Shown: positions 33,906 to 48,400 of the stretch, piece after piece
Position numbering within the stretch: the first letter of the stretch is position 1
Layout of the letters: each line of letters opens with the position of its first letter
Assembly: GCA_023333565.1 (NCBI GenBank)
Contig: JAJKFH010002781.1
Location: forward strand, 974,549-1,038,548
DNA from: Puffinus mauretanicus
Taxonomy: Eukaryota > Chordata > Aves > Procellariiformes > Procellariidae
Direction of reading: 5' to 3'
DNA: 64,000 nt
Notes under the pieces: generated by a model
The model's input: only the letters and a program-made list of their open reading frames with translations
Told to the model about the DNA's origin: nothing
The model's database searches: none
Translations under genes and position numbers: made by a program

Positions 33906-36900
33906 AATGTTAACCTCTACGAATTAGAGAAAGAAAAAGAAGGAGGAAAAGAGAAAATAGGATGTTTTAGATCTGCTGAAAATAAAAACAAGTGTATTAA
34001 TTAAGGAATATTTGTCTGCAAACACTCAGTTGAAACTCTCAGTATTTAGCCTGTATCCACTGAAATGAGTAACACCATATTTACGCATCTCCTTAGCAGA
34101 GGCCACCCAAGGAATACTTTATAAAAAGTGTGAGTGCAGTCTGGGAACTATGAAATACATAGCTTTTTCTTCTCCCAACAGAATTTCAGAAAGAAGCATG
34201 CCTGCTGCCCAGCTGGTTTCCACAACACACTGTTTTTGATAGACTCTTCTATCCTCACCCTGAAAGTAACCAAGACCTTTTAAATCCTTTGGCTGAGACA
34301 CCAAAACACTCCCAAATTTGCTGCCTAACAAAGTGGAGAGGCAAATTATGCATTCAGGCATTACTTATAAAAGTTTGACAAATCTGTCAAACCTATGAAG
34401 AAAACAGTCTTGGTGGCTTATAGAAGATGCTTTTCTTACTTCTGGAATCAAGAACTGGCTCTGGTATATTTAAGTGTTTTAACGCTGAACTTCCTCCCCA
34501 TCCAGAGCAGACTTCAGGTCCTGTCAGAAAGGACAGAAACCGTACCACTGTCCCGTTAAAGGTTTAGGTAGCCTTGGAAGGAGTTGGCTTTCCTTTCATC
34601 AATGGATTCATGCTAATCCTCTTTTACATTAATATATTATATAAATGTTTGAATAATAATTCTCCTTGGAAACTAGAGCTGCAAGACCATGCGTACCACA
34701 GAACTAATGTTACTGGTAGATATGAAACAGCCTATTGAAAGAGATTCCAAGGTAGAAACTGCCTAGGAAAGGGGAAGAAACTGATTTTAACACTGATATT
34801 GCACCTGCACTACGGGATAGGTCTGCTTATGGAGCACTCTGACTTGTCCAGATCAGAGGAGCCAGTGGAGGATCCTTTTCTTTTCCTCACAGGGCATGTG
34901 GGGGATAGTGTGCTGTTAGATGCACTGTTGTACTCAGGAAGTGTTTAACGCATATACCCCGGACATTGTAGGCGGTCTCAGAAACTTTAGTTCAACACAC
35001 AGCAAGATTATTCCCTTAATGAAGGACCTATGAATTTTCTTAATATTTCTTTAATTCGCTACCATTTCACAATAGATTTTTTTCAGCCTCTTTCCCTTTC
35101 TTTCAGACCCATATACATTAATTGCCAGTTGACACACTCACATTCAGGAGGCAGGCAGGCTATCTGAATGCTTCTCCTTTTTTACTGCATTGCTCTCCAT
35201 TGTCTTCATTGTTAACCAGTGTCAACCACTCTGCCAGAACTTGCTTTGCTGAGATCACACAATCTAATTTGCCCCTTTTTTGTTCTATTATTATAGTCAT
35301 TATTTCTCAGCTAGCCCACTGCACTTAAAATAACTAATCGGCTGTGCTGCTTTACAATTAAGTAAAAAACTAACCCTTCTACATCACTCATGGACAATAA
35401 AACATCTTTGTATCAAGTTGACAATTTATTGCTTGTTTATTCCCCCTTGTTTGTGTGAGCTTGTTTATCTTACTGTAGTTTAAAAATCTTACTTTGCTGC
35501 TTACAAATTATTTTGTTTGTGAATCTTTTGACACTTAGACCCCTCTTCCTTTGAAAAGATTTTTTTAAAACCATCAGAGTTTTTTCAGGACAATTGGATT
35601 TTGAACACCAGAGCTGTAATTATACAGCTCTCCTGATAAAAGTCAGTGGTTTCTCACAGGGAACATTTCTATTTATATGTATTACACATGTAACACTGTA
35701 AACAAAAGTTAACAATTGCTGTATTCTTTTCCTCTTTGAAGAAAAATCACATAAGGAAAAAAGCATACAATAAAGATTCAAAGTAAAAAATTGCTATTAC
35801 CTCATATTAGCAGGTAAGCGAAAACTGCCACATGACTAGCATACATGGACCTAATCTTATGTGCCTGTGACCATCTTCATTCATTCACCATTCTAACAGA
35901 AATGGGAAGAGCTCATTATAGAAACTCTGGGAATCCAGCTGAAAACCAAAAATAAACACCCACAGAAATAAACTAAACTAAGAAGTTAACAATTTCAAGA
36001 CACAAAGGCAATGACAAATTAAAATATTTGCAAAGCAATTCGCTCTGTAGAGGAAGAACTTTGACTTACAAGCTTCATGTCTGAACTTTGAAGTAAGGAT
36101 TTGGCCACAGTTCCTCTCCATCAGCATTGCATCTCTTTGTACAGTGTTATTTCAATCAATTTTTGCATGGAGATAAATGACATTAAACAAGCATCTGTGT
36201 TTCAATAAAGAATTTAACTTCTTACCACTGTAGAGAGAAAAAAAAGATTGAGCACTTAAATCAAATGAAAATCCAGGAAAACAACATTACGTTGTACGTA
36301 AGTTACTGAAGTCATTGAAGTCCAATCACAGTTTTGATGCATTTTCTTCTAAGGTCACATCTCTTTTTTTGAAATTATTTGATCACATACTCACAGTAAA
36401 TTTTTCCTGGGAAAAAAAAAAAACAAAACTAAAACACTAACTGTAAAGCCTTTAAGAAAGTGATGATTTAAAAAAGCATATAAACATCAACATAGTTAAA
36501 AGCAAAAAAACCCATCTATTTTCTCAAAAAATACAGCACTATACTGAAAATTACTATATCACAGAGAATACCTTTCTTGATGGCAAACTCTTCAGTGTAA
36601 AACCACTCAGAAAAACTTCTAAAATCCTGATTATTAAAAAGGATTTCATATGAGATGTGACATGTACTCTTTACTGTTCAGAAAGTTAGATTCACATAGA
36701 AATCAAATGTAGTAACCCCTACACCATTACAGCAGTTTGTGTTTTTGAGGGTAGTAATAGCAACTAACCTTTTACATAGTTAATTCAACAGACTAGGTTG
36801 ATTACCCTGTAATTTTCCTCTCCTTGGTACAGGTATTTCAGTGACTTCTTACCACTGTATTCCCAGTGGTATTCTTGGAGAGGATGCCTTTCTTTACTAA

Positions 36901-39186
36901 TAGAACGCAAAACATATTCAAAGAAATGACTATATATGGCCCATACCTCTTATTTAAAAGGTGAAATTTGGTTATCCCATTCATTTTAAATCACTGTCTT
37001 TCTGTAATGCAAGTTGTAAGCAAGTTGTGCTGGAGAGTTCATTTTACAAATACACCTCAGGTGCATAAACTCAGACTGCAGGGGCCAATTGATCTTGAGA
37101 GAAACTTTGTTCTGCAGGCACTAGTCTGCCAAAGCCCTTTGCTTTGTGATGTGGCACACAAGAGAAGCTGCTTCTGAGAGGATGGAAAAGAAAGTAAGAA
37201 GAATATATCTTGGCTTATGTTAATGAAAACTCTTTCCCTTCATCTCTGACAGAAAATTGTCTGAATGAAAGATGGTTTTGAAAGGTGGACAAATGTATTT
37301 TGAACGTTAGAGGCTTGCTGCCTGTGGTAAAAGCACAGTCCTCTGTAAAGAATCCTGTGTGTAGAAAGCAGACTTATTTTTTTCCTCATCCCTCTATTCT
37401 GTCCATTCTTTTGACTAAAAATGGAAGTGTAGAACCATAGCCTAAGAATTTTTTGGCTTTTGCTGGCTAATTTCCAGAGGTTCTTTTAATATAAAAAAAA
37501 AAAACAGGAAAATTTCAAAGCATGAAGAGGATAGCTTATTTTTGTTATCAAGAGAACAATGTACTTGCTATTTATACATGATAACATCTGTTTTAATTAT
37601 AATTGCCACAAGCATAATTGTGAAGAACAAAAAGAATAATAATTACTATTGCTGTAGTTGTGGTTTCTTCATGCTATTAAAATACATATTTCTGGATGAT
37701 ATTTTGATAAGTCAACATTGCAAAAAACCACACCTCTGTTGAAGGATGGATGTCTTTATAATTGTGATCATTTCCTTCTGTATTCACTTCCTTTCACACC
37801 TTTCCCTGTGGAGTTCATATCAAGTAATCTTTGTGAATTATAAACAGTGAAATGTTGTGTTGTTGTCAAAGGAAAATAAATAATGTAATGTTAGAGTAAC
37901 CAACTCACATCTGCAAGGACAGCTAAGAACACCCAGAAAGATACCTTTTCCTTCTTGGTCTGTAGAAGACCCCATATACCAATACTTTCTCACCTGCTTC
38001 ACAGAATGAATTACAAGTACAAAAATTTAGAAATAGAAAGAGAAGTTGGAACTACAAATAAGCACACATATAGTAATTATTAGCTAAGGAAAGACAAATC
38101 TGTGTTATCAGAAGCCATTTATCAGGAGAAAGAAGAGTTGACCTGTTCCAGTTTCAGTAATATCTATCGCTATCGGCTGTTCTTGGGATAGACTAAAGAA
38201 GTGCATCCCATCAGAACAGACAGAAGGAGCAAATTTTGATCTGCTCAAAGACAGAACTACATATTCTTTTGGAAAAATAAAAAAACCAAACTTTTTGTTC
38301 AAACAGAAATTACACTACAGACAGCTGCTTATTTTAAAAATTGACTAAAGAGTCACCAAGAACTTAAATAAAAATGAAGAATATGTAAATATGTTAACAG
38401 ACAAAATATGTACTCATTATTGCAATGCCTTGCTTAATTTTCTGTATCATACAGTTTTATTCATATACATTCCCGACAAGAACAGCATGCAACAGCTGAA
38501 ATTTACATGATTTTTTATTGCGTATCCTAAAGGAATACTTAAGTAGAGATCAGCATTGGCTATTATGGAAAGTGAGTAATATGTTACCTTGGGTTTAATA
38601 TTATTAGCAACTCAGTTGGAGACTGTGTCAGATTTACAACATAGTATCTGGCTAATATTGACAGTAGCACAACCTCTTTCAAAGCTCTTGAGGCAACTGT
38701 CATAGATGTCAAATGTGTCGTATTTTGCTGAGGGGAGGGGGGAGATTCTGTTACCTGTCACCCTAAAGTTACATCCAGGAAGGCACCGCACTTTTATCCC
38801 TTGTGTAGACTTTCATCACTTTCTTCCTCTTCTAGGCTTTTTAAATTTACATCTGTGAACAATGCCATAGTTGAATTACATTTCATTTATACCTTGCAAG
38901 CAGCAAACTTTGCACATGTGCTTGGTTTAGATCACAGTGTTGATGTTCAGCACTTATATCATGCAGGTAATTTTTCTAATTTCCAAGTAAAAAAAGTATG
39001 GCTGAGACAGATGGAGTTAACCAGTTTACTTTAGTGTCACAAACTGACACTGAATGAAGAGCACAACACATCTTCCCTGATTGCAACCCTTGGCCCAGTT
39101 CGCTATATCTATGAATTCAGGGAATCTGTTGTTAATATTTCTTCCTATTGGGTTATACCTGGTGAACAGTGCTACCAAAGGATAGC
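33906..39186. other. AT-rich desert, no gene seen
   Basis: No supportable gene. A tracts lie at 36412-36423 and 37492-37504, and a G-rich gaggggagggggga run at about 38731-38744. The short frames at 34119-34361 (minus) and 36968-37177 (plus) have no recognisable motif. Confidence 0.55.
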
Positions 39187-39725
39187 TGAGACCCCACCTG
39201 GAGTACTGCGTTCAGCTCTGGGGCCCCCAACATAAGAAGGACATGGACCTGTTGGAGCAAGTCCAGAGGAGGGCCACAAAGATGATCAGAGGGCTGAAGT
39301 ACCTCCCCTATGACGACAGGCTGAGAGAGTTGGGGTTGTTCAGCCTGGAGAAGAGAAGGCTTCAGGGACACCTTATAGGAGCCTTCCATTACCTGAAGGG
39401 GGCCTACAAGAAAGCTGGAGAGGGACTTTTTACAAGGGCATGTAGTGATAGGACAAGGCGTAATGGCTTTAACCTGAAAGCGGGTAGATTTAGATTAGCT
39501 ATAAGGAAGAAATTCTTCATTATGAGGGTGGTGAGGTACTGGAACAGGTTGCCCAGAGAAGTTGTGGATGCCCCGTTCTTGGAAGTGTTCAAGGCCAGGT
39601 TGGATGGGGCTTTGAGCAACCTGGTCTAGTGGCAGTGTCCCTGCCCATGGCAGGGGGGTTGGAACTAGGTGATCTTTAACAAGATCAAACAACCCGAACC
39701 ATTCTGTGATTCTATGATTCTATAA
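39187..39725 (+). mobile_element. CR1 LINE, 5'-truncated, well preserved
   Basis: About 540 bp, from the ctgagaccccacctggagtac block through the end of ORF2 and the 3' UTR to ctgtgattctatgattctat. The coding part (39243-39629) is open for 128 codons, comparable with the copy at 12001. No target duplication is seen, as is usual for CR1. Confidence 0.93.
39243..39629 (+). pseudogene. CR1 ORF2 C-terminal remnant
   Basis: Open 128-codon frame with the same conserved layout as the minus-strand copy at 12076-12462: an [14 protein letters not shown] basic block at the start, an internal [13 protein letters not shown] stretch and a terminal KARLDGALSNL. It lacks the endonuclease and the reverse transcriptase catalytic motifs. 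Retention of the frame reflects recent insertion and not function of this fragment. Confidence 0.8.
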
Positions 39726-42700
39726 GTGTGTTGCAAATATGTTGCATACTGGTATATTTGTAGGAGTCTTCCATCTTTTCCTTAGCTGTTACTCTTACAG
39801 TTCAAGTTCACTTTACCTTTGAGTCTCTTGGCTACATTTTGATTTAATTCAGCTCCTAACAGTTTACAAGCCTGTGTTTCCTTTCATGCAAACTAGAAAA
39901 AAAGGGAACAGAGTTACCCTCTGTTAGCTATTATGTGCCAAGGTCTTCTTTAGGTGTAGGCTCAGCATGCAGCAAGGGTACGCATCCAGTTTCAGCCACT
40001 CTGAATTCCACCCAGGTTCACCTATGGACCTCATTACCCTTGCTGACCTTTTAGATATATATTCCTCAAGTAACAGACCTTTAGCCTTTAGCTATTCTGA
40101 ACTGATCTCATTAATTTCTAGCTCTATGCCATATGTCAGGCAACAAGAACTTACTCAAAAACCTCACTCAGGAAGCTTACTAAAGCAAGATACATGTAGT
40201 CTTCTCTTGGGGAGCTGCAATACACTGATTAGAGAAACTTTTTCTTTGCTACTTTGTGTGTTCATGCTTTTTCATATCAAAACAAACTGAAAGTCTAAAA
40301 CTATAGCACAGTCAAGGTGCATGATCTTTTCTTAGCTGTATATTGCAAGGCCTAGCTGCTTTTGACCTTTTTTATCCACTTCAATCCTTATCAATTATTT
40401 TTAATCTTAGTAAAATATGGACTGAACAGAGCCTGCAAACATTAGCTAGAAAGATGCTAACGTGGGTATTCTTCCTTCACATCCCAGCTTATTTAACGGG
40501 GATGTGTTACATACAAGTATGTTGTCTGGATTCATTGTTGTTACATTTCCTGCTTATTAGTGACTTCATTGCTATTACCTAAACATTTTATGTGTATTAT
40601 ATAGATTTCAAAGCAATGACAGAGAATACACCATCCAAGGCCAACTGTAGCTCACAAATTATTACCAATGTTCCTCCTTTGCACTCACTGTTAATTATAT
40701 GTCCTCTGACATATAATGTCCCCTAATTGTAATTTCTTCTTGTTTTATTGTTTTCTTACTTAACCTGTAATAAATGCTTTCTGTAAGTAAAGGTGAAAGG
40801 TCCAGGAAGTAGCAAATAATTTAAATGGACAATTAAATGGAATACAAAAGAATTGTAAGCTGAAGAATCCTATAGGAATTTGTCACAACTGAGGATTCAG
40901 CTACGCTTCTTTTAAGATTTATGATGTTCTTCACAAAATAAATTACAGTTGATACAAATGGAAAATCAAAAGGCTTTATCAAAGTCAGGTCAGTTATGTA
41001 AACAACAAATGAATATAAGAATACACTACAATACCAAAACTGAAGTTATATGTTTCTTAGGCTACTTGTGTTTCACCCTCAGAAATGCATCAAGAATCTG
41101 CATAGGCTACACTGACCAAAAGACTTTTTACGGTGTTATGGAAATAAAAATTTCTCATATATTTCTATCTACCATTACATCACAAGAAAGTTCAGAGGTG
41201 AAAAAGTGAGTGGAAAGGCATTTCCTAATTTATCATGATGTCTTCCATCATGATGTGTGTAATTTTGCCGTGTAGCATGAGACGGAGCATGGCTGTAGTT
41301 AAGAAGTCAGTGGACCTGGATAAATTCCACATTCCTTACTCTTGGGAAAAGTCAGTTTCTCTTCTGGTTATGTCTCCTCATGGCTTATCTGTATCTGGTT
41401 TCTTTGCTTTTCACCGACACATCATAAAGCTAGGCCAGAGCTAGAAAGATACCTAGTATGTGTCTATAATATGTCTGACCTGATTAGAATCAGAAATCGG
41501 TTGAAGCTGAGGTCACTCCAATAATCTGAATCTGCATATCCATGTTGTCCTTGCAAGGAGCCTTTGCATTTTGCCTTAGTTCACTTGCAGTTTTTTTTTA
41601 TTGTTTGCTGGGGTTTGTTTCTCTTTTGTTGTTGTTTCCTTACTCTGTCCTTAAAAATAGAAAGAATTTTCATTTAAGTTTTTTGAAAGTTTTCAGTAAA
41701 GATATCTTGTCAGGTGTGATAGCTAGCATATTTGAATATACGATGACAAAAATAAGCCATTTGGAAATGACAATGACCCTAAACATGAAGAAAATATATG
41801 AATATATATCATAAAACTTACAGAAATAAGAGGGGTTTAAAGAATGTTTTGATGTAAAGTGGCAAACGCAATAGCTTCAATAAGAAAGAACCAGAAAGAC
41901 TCTAAGTAATATCATATTCTCATTTGGCTTGATGTCTCATCTGATGTTAAATGACATAATTTCAGCAAAATCAATGAGGCTGGGCTAATCTGCATCCTTT
42001 CAGTTGAATGGAACTATACCAGTTCACACCAGCTGGGAGACCAGGCTGCGCCTGTAATGGCTTGTCCTTGGTTTTAGTCATTTACGGTCAGCAGATCTGC
42101 TTCAAGTTATGGTCATTCCAAGAAAGATGTTAATTCATTTATGAAAAGAAGGCCAGAACTGTTTAATACAGAGAGATGTATGGAAGTGCTTTGTGGCAGG
42201 TATCCTTTATAAAAGGATTTGCATGCATAATTGAAAAGTAAGGATGTTAGCATGATGAAAATAACTTGAGGTAAAGAACACATAGCAAAAGTGGAGTAAT
42301 ATGAAATGACAGTGAAAATATGGATGAAAGAGGCCAACTGAGTATCTGCCAGCAAACACTGATAATTCATTTTATAATTCCATGATTTCTGGGAAGCAAA
42401 TGCTGTTCAGTAGATATGCTCACAAATGGATTTTAATTACTCTTCAGTAAACAAAATGTAAGGAAAATGTCAGAAGATGCCATAGTGATGCATTCTCTTT
42501 CAACATGAACTTTCATTTTTTGTTTATTTATTAAAAATTCTTCATGTTATAGAGAATCCTACCATTTGGCAGGAGCATTAGATTTAATTAATTAGGACTT
42601 GCACATGCCTATTTAGTATTTCAGCTGTTCTGGTACATTGAAGCCTAGGAACTGATTGTTTTTGCAACAACTCTGGGAATCCAATCTATCTCCTGGCTTG

Positions 42701-45230
42701 GCAAGGCCTTTCAATGTAGCTCTCAGCAGGGGAAGTCACTGGACATGTTTTCATAGAAGCTACTCCTATTATTGGGCCTTAGACTTCCCCTAGGGAATTA
42801 TTCACAGCATAATTAGTTACTGAAACCAGAAGTCGTTTCAGTTGCTTTCAGAACAAACTCCAGTCTGGTGATTGATAGAAATATGAGAATTTGGGGAAAA
42901 CTAACAATAGTAAACCCCTTTAATTAGGGGAAAAAAACCTTAGAGAAAACTTTGAGCCGTGTCTATGCTTACTTTGTTCTAAAACTTGTTCTAAATCTTG
43001 TTTACATAATTTGTTTCAATTGGTTTAGACCAGATATGTGTTTAAATGAGGTACGTATTTAAACATGATTACAAAAATGAATAATTTATCTTTAGCATCC
43101 AGACCTCTGTGGCCTGATTTTAAGCTAGATAAAAGCATGATTTTCTGCATGTCTGCTCATCTTTGTTCACATTCAAGCATTTTTAACCAAGCATCTCTGA
43201 AAGCAATCTTGTACTTGATTAAAAATACTGGTTTATACGTTTGTAAAGAGACTCCCATATACACCTACTTTCTGTTTACAAATAGGGTTGGTTATACAAT
43301 AAAGAAAAGATTTTAATTGGAATACTATTCTCCTAATTATTTGATGACTAGGTATAAAATTTGAACCTTTGAACTGTATGCCAAGGATAACACTAGGATA
43401 AATGCAAAGTACTATTCTGTTAGTCCTGATTGTACATTAGAGAATGGCAGGCTGAAATGTATTTTCTATTTCTTATACTGGTTTGTTTGATTGCTAGGAG
43501 TTACAAAAATGTAACTCCTACATCTCTTCTTGAGAGACATAACACCCAAGGCTTCTTATAAATGGAACAATAGGACTTCAAGGACAGTGAAATATTTAGT
43601 TACTGTTTGTTGTGGGAACTGTTACAGACTTTGAAGAAAGGTTATTTGTTTTATAGCAACAAGCACCCTAGAGCTAACAATGTTGTTTCTCTTCTTTTTT
43701 CCTTTTGAAATAACAGCCAAATATTAGCAGAGAATATGTGCACAGAAGTGCCAGTGAATATAACCAAGATGCCTAATCAGAGATGGATTTTGGTATGAAC
43801 TGCTGGACTTTGTCCTTCTGTTGCAAAGCCATGCCAGGAGTCAGAATGGGGCCTTCATCACCGTACTATTTGCTCAGACAAACATGTTCCCTCATCAGAG
43901 AGCAGGAGAGCATGCTCCATGTGCCATCTTCCAGGTATGCTTTGGGAAAAGGACATGTGAGAAGAAGTCCTGGAACCTTACCACCTTCCCTAGCCATGGG
44001 GTGAGAAACACACAGTCATTCAACTTACATAAAAGCCAATTTCTCCTCTGTAAGCCAGAAAACGAGAAAGGAATTGAGAGTGTTGCCACCCAAGGTAAAC
44101 CCTTTTGTTTTTAACTGCTTCCTAATGCAGTGATGCAGCTAACTTATTATTCCTTTCTAATATACCTACTCAGTCATTGAGTGTTTCTGTTCATGAAGAG
44201 TTTAATTGACTTCTGGAGAAGAATGATCACAATAGAAAGCACAGTATGTGGTATATACAGGTCTTCAATTTTCTGTATCTAAGCCTGCCTCCATTTTGTA
44301 GATCAGAACTGCCTTTAAGTATGACAAGTTACAAAATACACAAAATACATTGTGACAAAAAGCATTTGTGTTGTGATCTGTAAGTGACTACATTCTAGAG
44401 CATTAAACACGTATTGTTAAATATTATTTGGCTTAAAAAAACAGCTTTTGCATCAGGTCTTATCTTCCACTTGCAATAGGGTTATTGTATGCAGGAATAC
44501 ATGGAGAAAGCTTTCTGCTTCTGAAGCTGAGCTTTACTCCCTGCCATAGCATCCTGGCTGTCCATAGCATAGACCAGGTGGTGTAAAGACCCTTTGGCAG
44601 GAGCAATGGGTCTGTCAAGCCCTTAGGATTCCATCCCTGTCTTTAATCATTCTTCTGTTAATAAATAACAAATATATAGGTCAAGGTTTTCTTCTTTTCC
44701 TGTTTTTGATCACATCAAACAAAACTCAATTAATTATGACCTGAAAAATTGTTTTAGGGTATCAGACCTCAGGACAGAATCTTGCTGAAGCTGTACCTGC
44801 ACCTCCTTCTCTTTAGTGAAACATGCCAAGCTAACATTTGGCCGGAGAGGCCAGTACAAAGCAGTCTTGTGCAGCTGATGTCAATGCAATAGCAGAAATT
44901 GGCTGAGTCCCACATTAAAGTGGTTTCCCACTTTGAGCCACATCAAAGGAAAAATGCTAATTCTCTAAGAGAAGGCAGGATGTTTAGGTGCTTTGTTGGT
45001 GCTGTTTTCATGTAAGGTAATTTAATGAAAGTAGACAGAAGGAATATTGGCTTATGATTATGTCTTTGGAAAGAGATAAATAAAAGGCTTTGCACGAAAA
45101 TATCTGCCCTAAAGATGCAACACCGTACCTGAATATCACAAAACAACAGATTGAAATTCTAAACTGAATATGTTTGCACTGAAAAGCAATACGATATAGC
45201 TGTGTAAATTCAGCTTTTACCCTGTAAAAG
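39726..45230. other. AT-rich desert, no gene seen
   Basis: No supportable gene. The frames at 39967-40290 (107 codons), 41542-41814 and 43821-44114 (97 codons) have no recognisable domain and no convincing splice-bounded counterpart. Confidence 0.5.
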
Positions 45231-45404
45231 AAAAAAAAAAAGGAGAGGAGAGAAGGGGAGGGGAGGGGAGGGGAGGGGAGGGGAGGGGAGGGGAGAGGAG
45301 GGCAGGGGAGGGCAGGGGAGGCGCGAGGCGAGGCGAGGCGAGGCGAGGCGAGGCGAGGCGAGGCGAGGCGAGGCGAGGCGAGGCGAGGCGAGGCGAGGCG
45401 AGGC
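45231..45404. repeat. Compound (AGGGG)n-(AGGCG)n pentanucleotide array
   Basis: After an A run (45230-45241) and a purine-only lead-in come eight uninterrupted AGGGG units (45254-45293), a transitional stretch of mixed AGAGG/AGGGC/AGGGG units to about 45320, and then fifteen uninterrupted AGGCG units (45326-45400) ending aggc. The second block differs from the first by one G-to-C change per unit, which puts a CpG in every 5 bp. The + strand is purine-rich with closely spaced G runs. Confidence 0.95.
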
Positions 45405-48400
45405 TTGCTAACTTCTAGCAGAATTCTGGCATAGTATTACATGTTTATAAAGGTACCTTTTCTACATACACCTAGACAAAAATTAAAAAAAAAAAAACAA
45501 CAACCAACCCCTCCTAGCTGTACTCTGGAAGAGTTTTAAAATCCCCTGGTATGTATTTAACAGAAACCAAACTAATAAAACTCCACTAAAACAATAAAAG
45601 AAACCCTAGAAAACAAAGAATAAGAGATGGCCCTAAGCTGTCACTTGCTGCAAATGAATGGGCCAAGTGTGTGGAACAGCACCAGTGCATCCATCGGTGG
45701 GGATTCCTGACTGATCAGCCTGTGCTTCCAGGGCCCTCCAGGAGCTGCCTTGCCAACCGACCAGATAATCAGAGTGGCAGGTGACAGCCCACCAGGACTC
45801 CAGGGTTTTATCTGCTGCCTGCTGTTCAACAAAAGTTGATGAATCTGAGATATTTTACTTTAAGCAAAATATTTAGGGCTTCAGAATTTTGTGTTTTCCA
45901 ATGGAACTTCATTTCTGCTGGAAAAATTTCAACTGGCTGCAGGTTGCTGTTCAGTATTCTTTCAAGCTGAAAGCACTGTACGATCTGAATATAATTCAGT
46001 GTGATTTAAAGTTGCAGGGTTTTTTGTTTTTTGTTTTTGTTTTTGTTTTTTAATCTGCACCTTTTTACTGTATCTATCACTTTCATTGCTAATTACCTAA
46101 TTTGGTTTACACACGCTAGAAAATGCTTTCGTTTAATAATAGAGTAGTGAAGACTCCCTGAAATCCATCCCTCTGCAAGTACACTTTGTTATTAGAAACT
46201 TGATTTTTACCACTCTGCCATTCAAAGTAAAATAATTGTATTGTCACAAAAGAAAATACACATTCTTGAAAGTTTCTGCAAATATGTTTTACAATTAACA
46301 AAAAGGGAATCCCTCTATTTGTGTACATTGCAAGAAAATATGTAGGAAGATTTTGAAACGCTTAGTAGTCGGCTGATGAGGCAGTGTTTTTTAACCTGAA
46401 TAGAATACTGACACATGGAGTAAAAAAATATTTCTGGAAGAGATAAACCTTTCATGTTATGTGAAATCTCAGAAATAGCTCCGTAATGTAAGTGAACTCA
46501 TTGTGCCTATCTGAATAAAAAGCATGTTATACCTCTCAAAGATTTAAATTCAGTGAAACTTAACAATGTTGTTCCATTTCTTAGTTGCTCCATGATGAAG
46601 ATTTTCACAGATAAACCCCTACAATTTCTATTGCAAACATTTCAGGTGCTGCTTTGTTACACTTTCCCTGCAGCAGTCAATAAAAATGGACACATACCCA
46701 GCAGTGCTGATCCTGACTTCCTAGCTTCAGCTGCCGATGGAGAGAGTACGTGATCTAACACGCTGGACACAGGGACCAGACGACACTTGTTGCTTTCTGC
46801 TGACTGCTCTGCAAGGGCAGTGACCTCTGTCAGAAAGGCAGGACAGAAGCACAGGGTTCATAACATCCTAAACTGCTGCAATAAGATTTGACGGTGTTCA
46901 TCTGTCACAGCCAGAAGCTTGTTTCCACTTTCACAACAGCCCGGCTGTCCAACAATACCAAGGGATTGAGCCTAAAGCTGTTTCCCCAGCCACTGGCACA
47001 CAGGCGTAATCACAGGGAGACATCTTTTCTCCTCATCCTGGGACTAAAGAACTAACTGAAATTACATTACTGAAAAAGCTTATATATTTGTAAAAATTAA
47101 TACGTCTGATCAGAACAATATACTAACCATTTAAACTTGCTTTTATTCTCTTTTTAAGACAAACTGTCAATGAATTCATGAAAAGTTTGTGTGCCTCTGG
47201 ATCAGCAGTTTCCCTCAACAAATCTCACCCATCTCTCCTCAATTGATTTCTCATCAATTCTCTTCCAGGTCAAATGGTTTGAGCAACCTTCTCATCTCAG
47301 AACTAGGTGTTGGATTGTTCCTCTGAATTTATGATCTCTTATTTTGTTTCACATTAATTATTTTTCTGCTCAAATTGATTTTATCAACTAGGTACAACAT
47401 GAGTAAGAATGTGGTTTCATTGACATCTCCAAGAATAAAGGTGATTTCCAAATCACCATTATTGCAGTCATAATATAAATCCATGAAAATATCTTCTTCT
47501 TCTGCACCTTAAAATAACACTGATCTAGAATACTTATTCTATTCTTTTCAGAATGCCTTATCCAAAGGATTGGTTCTTGGAGAACAAAAAAACAGTTTTA
47601 GTAAGCATGACTGTAATGCCATTGATTTAAACCAATTATTTCCTCATTCATCTTTGTGATGTATTACTCTCTGAGAGGCAACAATTAAAGCAAAATGTTT
47701 TGATTTTCTGGCAAATACAATTATTTATACATCTGTATTTTTTGGGACTGCTAACTAAATGAAAGTTCAATCTTCAAAAATTCTATGTTGTGAAATATAA
47801 TCCAGTATTTAGAGATCCATTGAACAGAGGAAAAATTTATATTGATCCTTCTCCCCTGTCCTTCTCCCACAAGCTTTTAGGGTCATACATAGTTCACAAC
47901 CAGTGATCCTTATGACAGTGTTTCTTTAGGAGAATCAGGATGGGAGTCAACCTCTCCAGCTTTATCAGATTTCCTGTATTATGTTTAATGCCATAGACAA
48001 TTTCATAATTCCTTTTTTCATTAGAATGAAGACATGCATATATCCTAGCCTGGCTAAAAAGCTTGGATTCTTATCGAATATTCTTCTGTCTGGATTATTT
48101 TCTCTCCATTATTTTATTACCTTGATTCCTCTTGTCTTCATTTGCATTCAGCTTGTTCAAAACGTTACATAGCCAGCTGCATGCCACTGCTTCTAGTTCA
48201 TATGCTTGATTTCAAAGCTTTCTGGTTTGATTTTAACTTCTCATTTAAAGACATCCCTGATGATATATTTCCTCGGTTTAAACTTATTATACATGTAATT
48301 TTATGCACATGAACTGGGCAATATAGTTCGCTGGTATACCCTACAAGCTCAAAGGTAAATATGTGCAAAAAATGCTTTCAGTATCAAGGCTAGTGTCTCT

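Noticed and set aside
43783..44114. Overlapping 73- and 97-codon frames as a candidate exon
   Set aside because: Two phases are open at once and no known domain is visible. A donor-like aggtaa occurs near 44092, but without an acceptor or homology it is not enough.
45231..45404. Array considered as CRISPR or telomeric repeat
   Set aside because: Units are 5 bp and contiguous with no spacers, and the unit is not TTAGGG.
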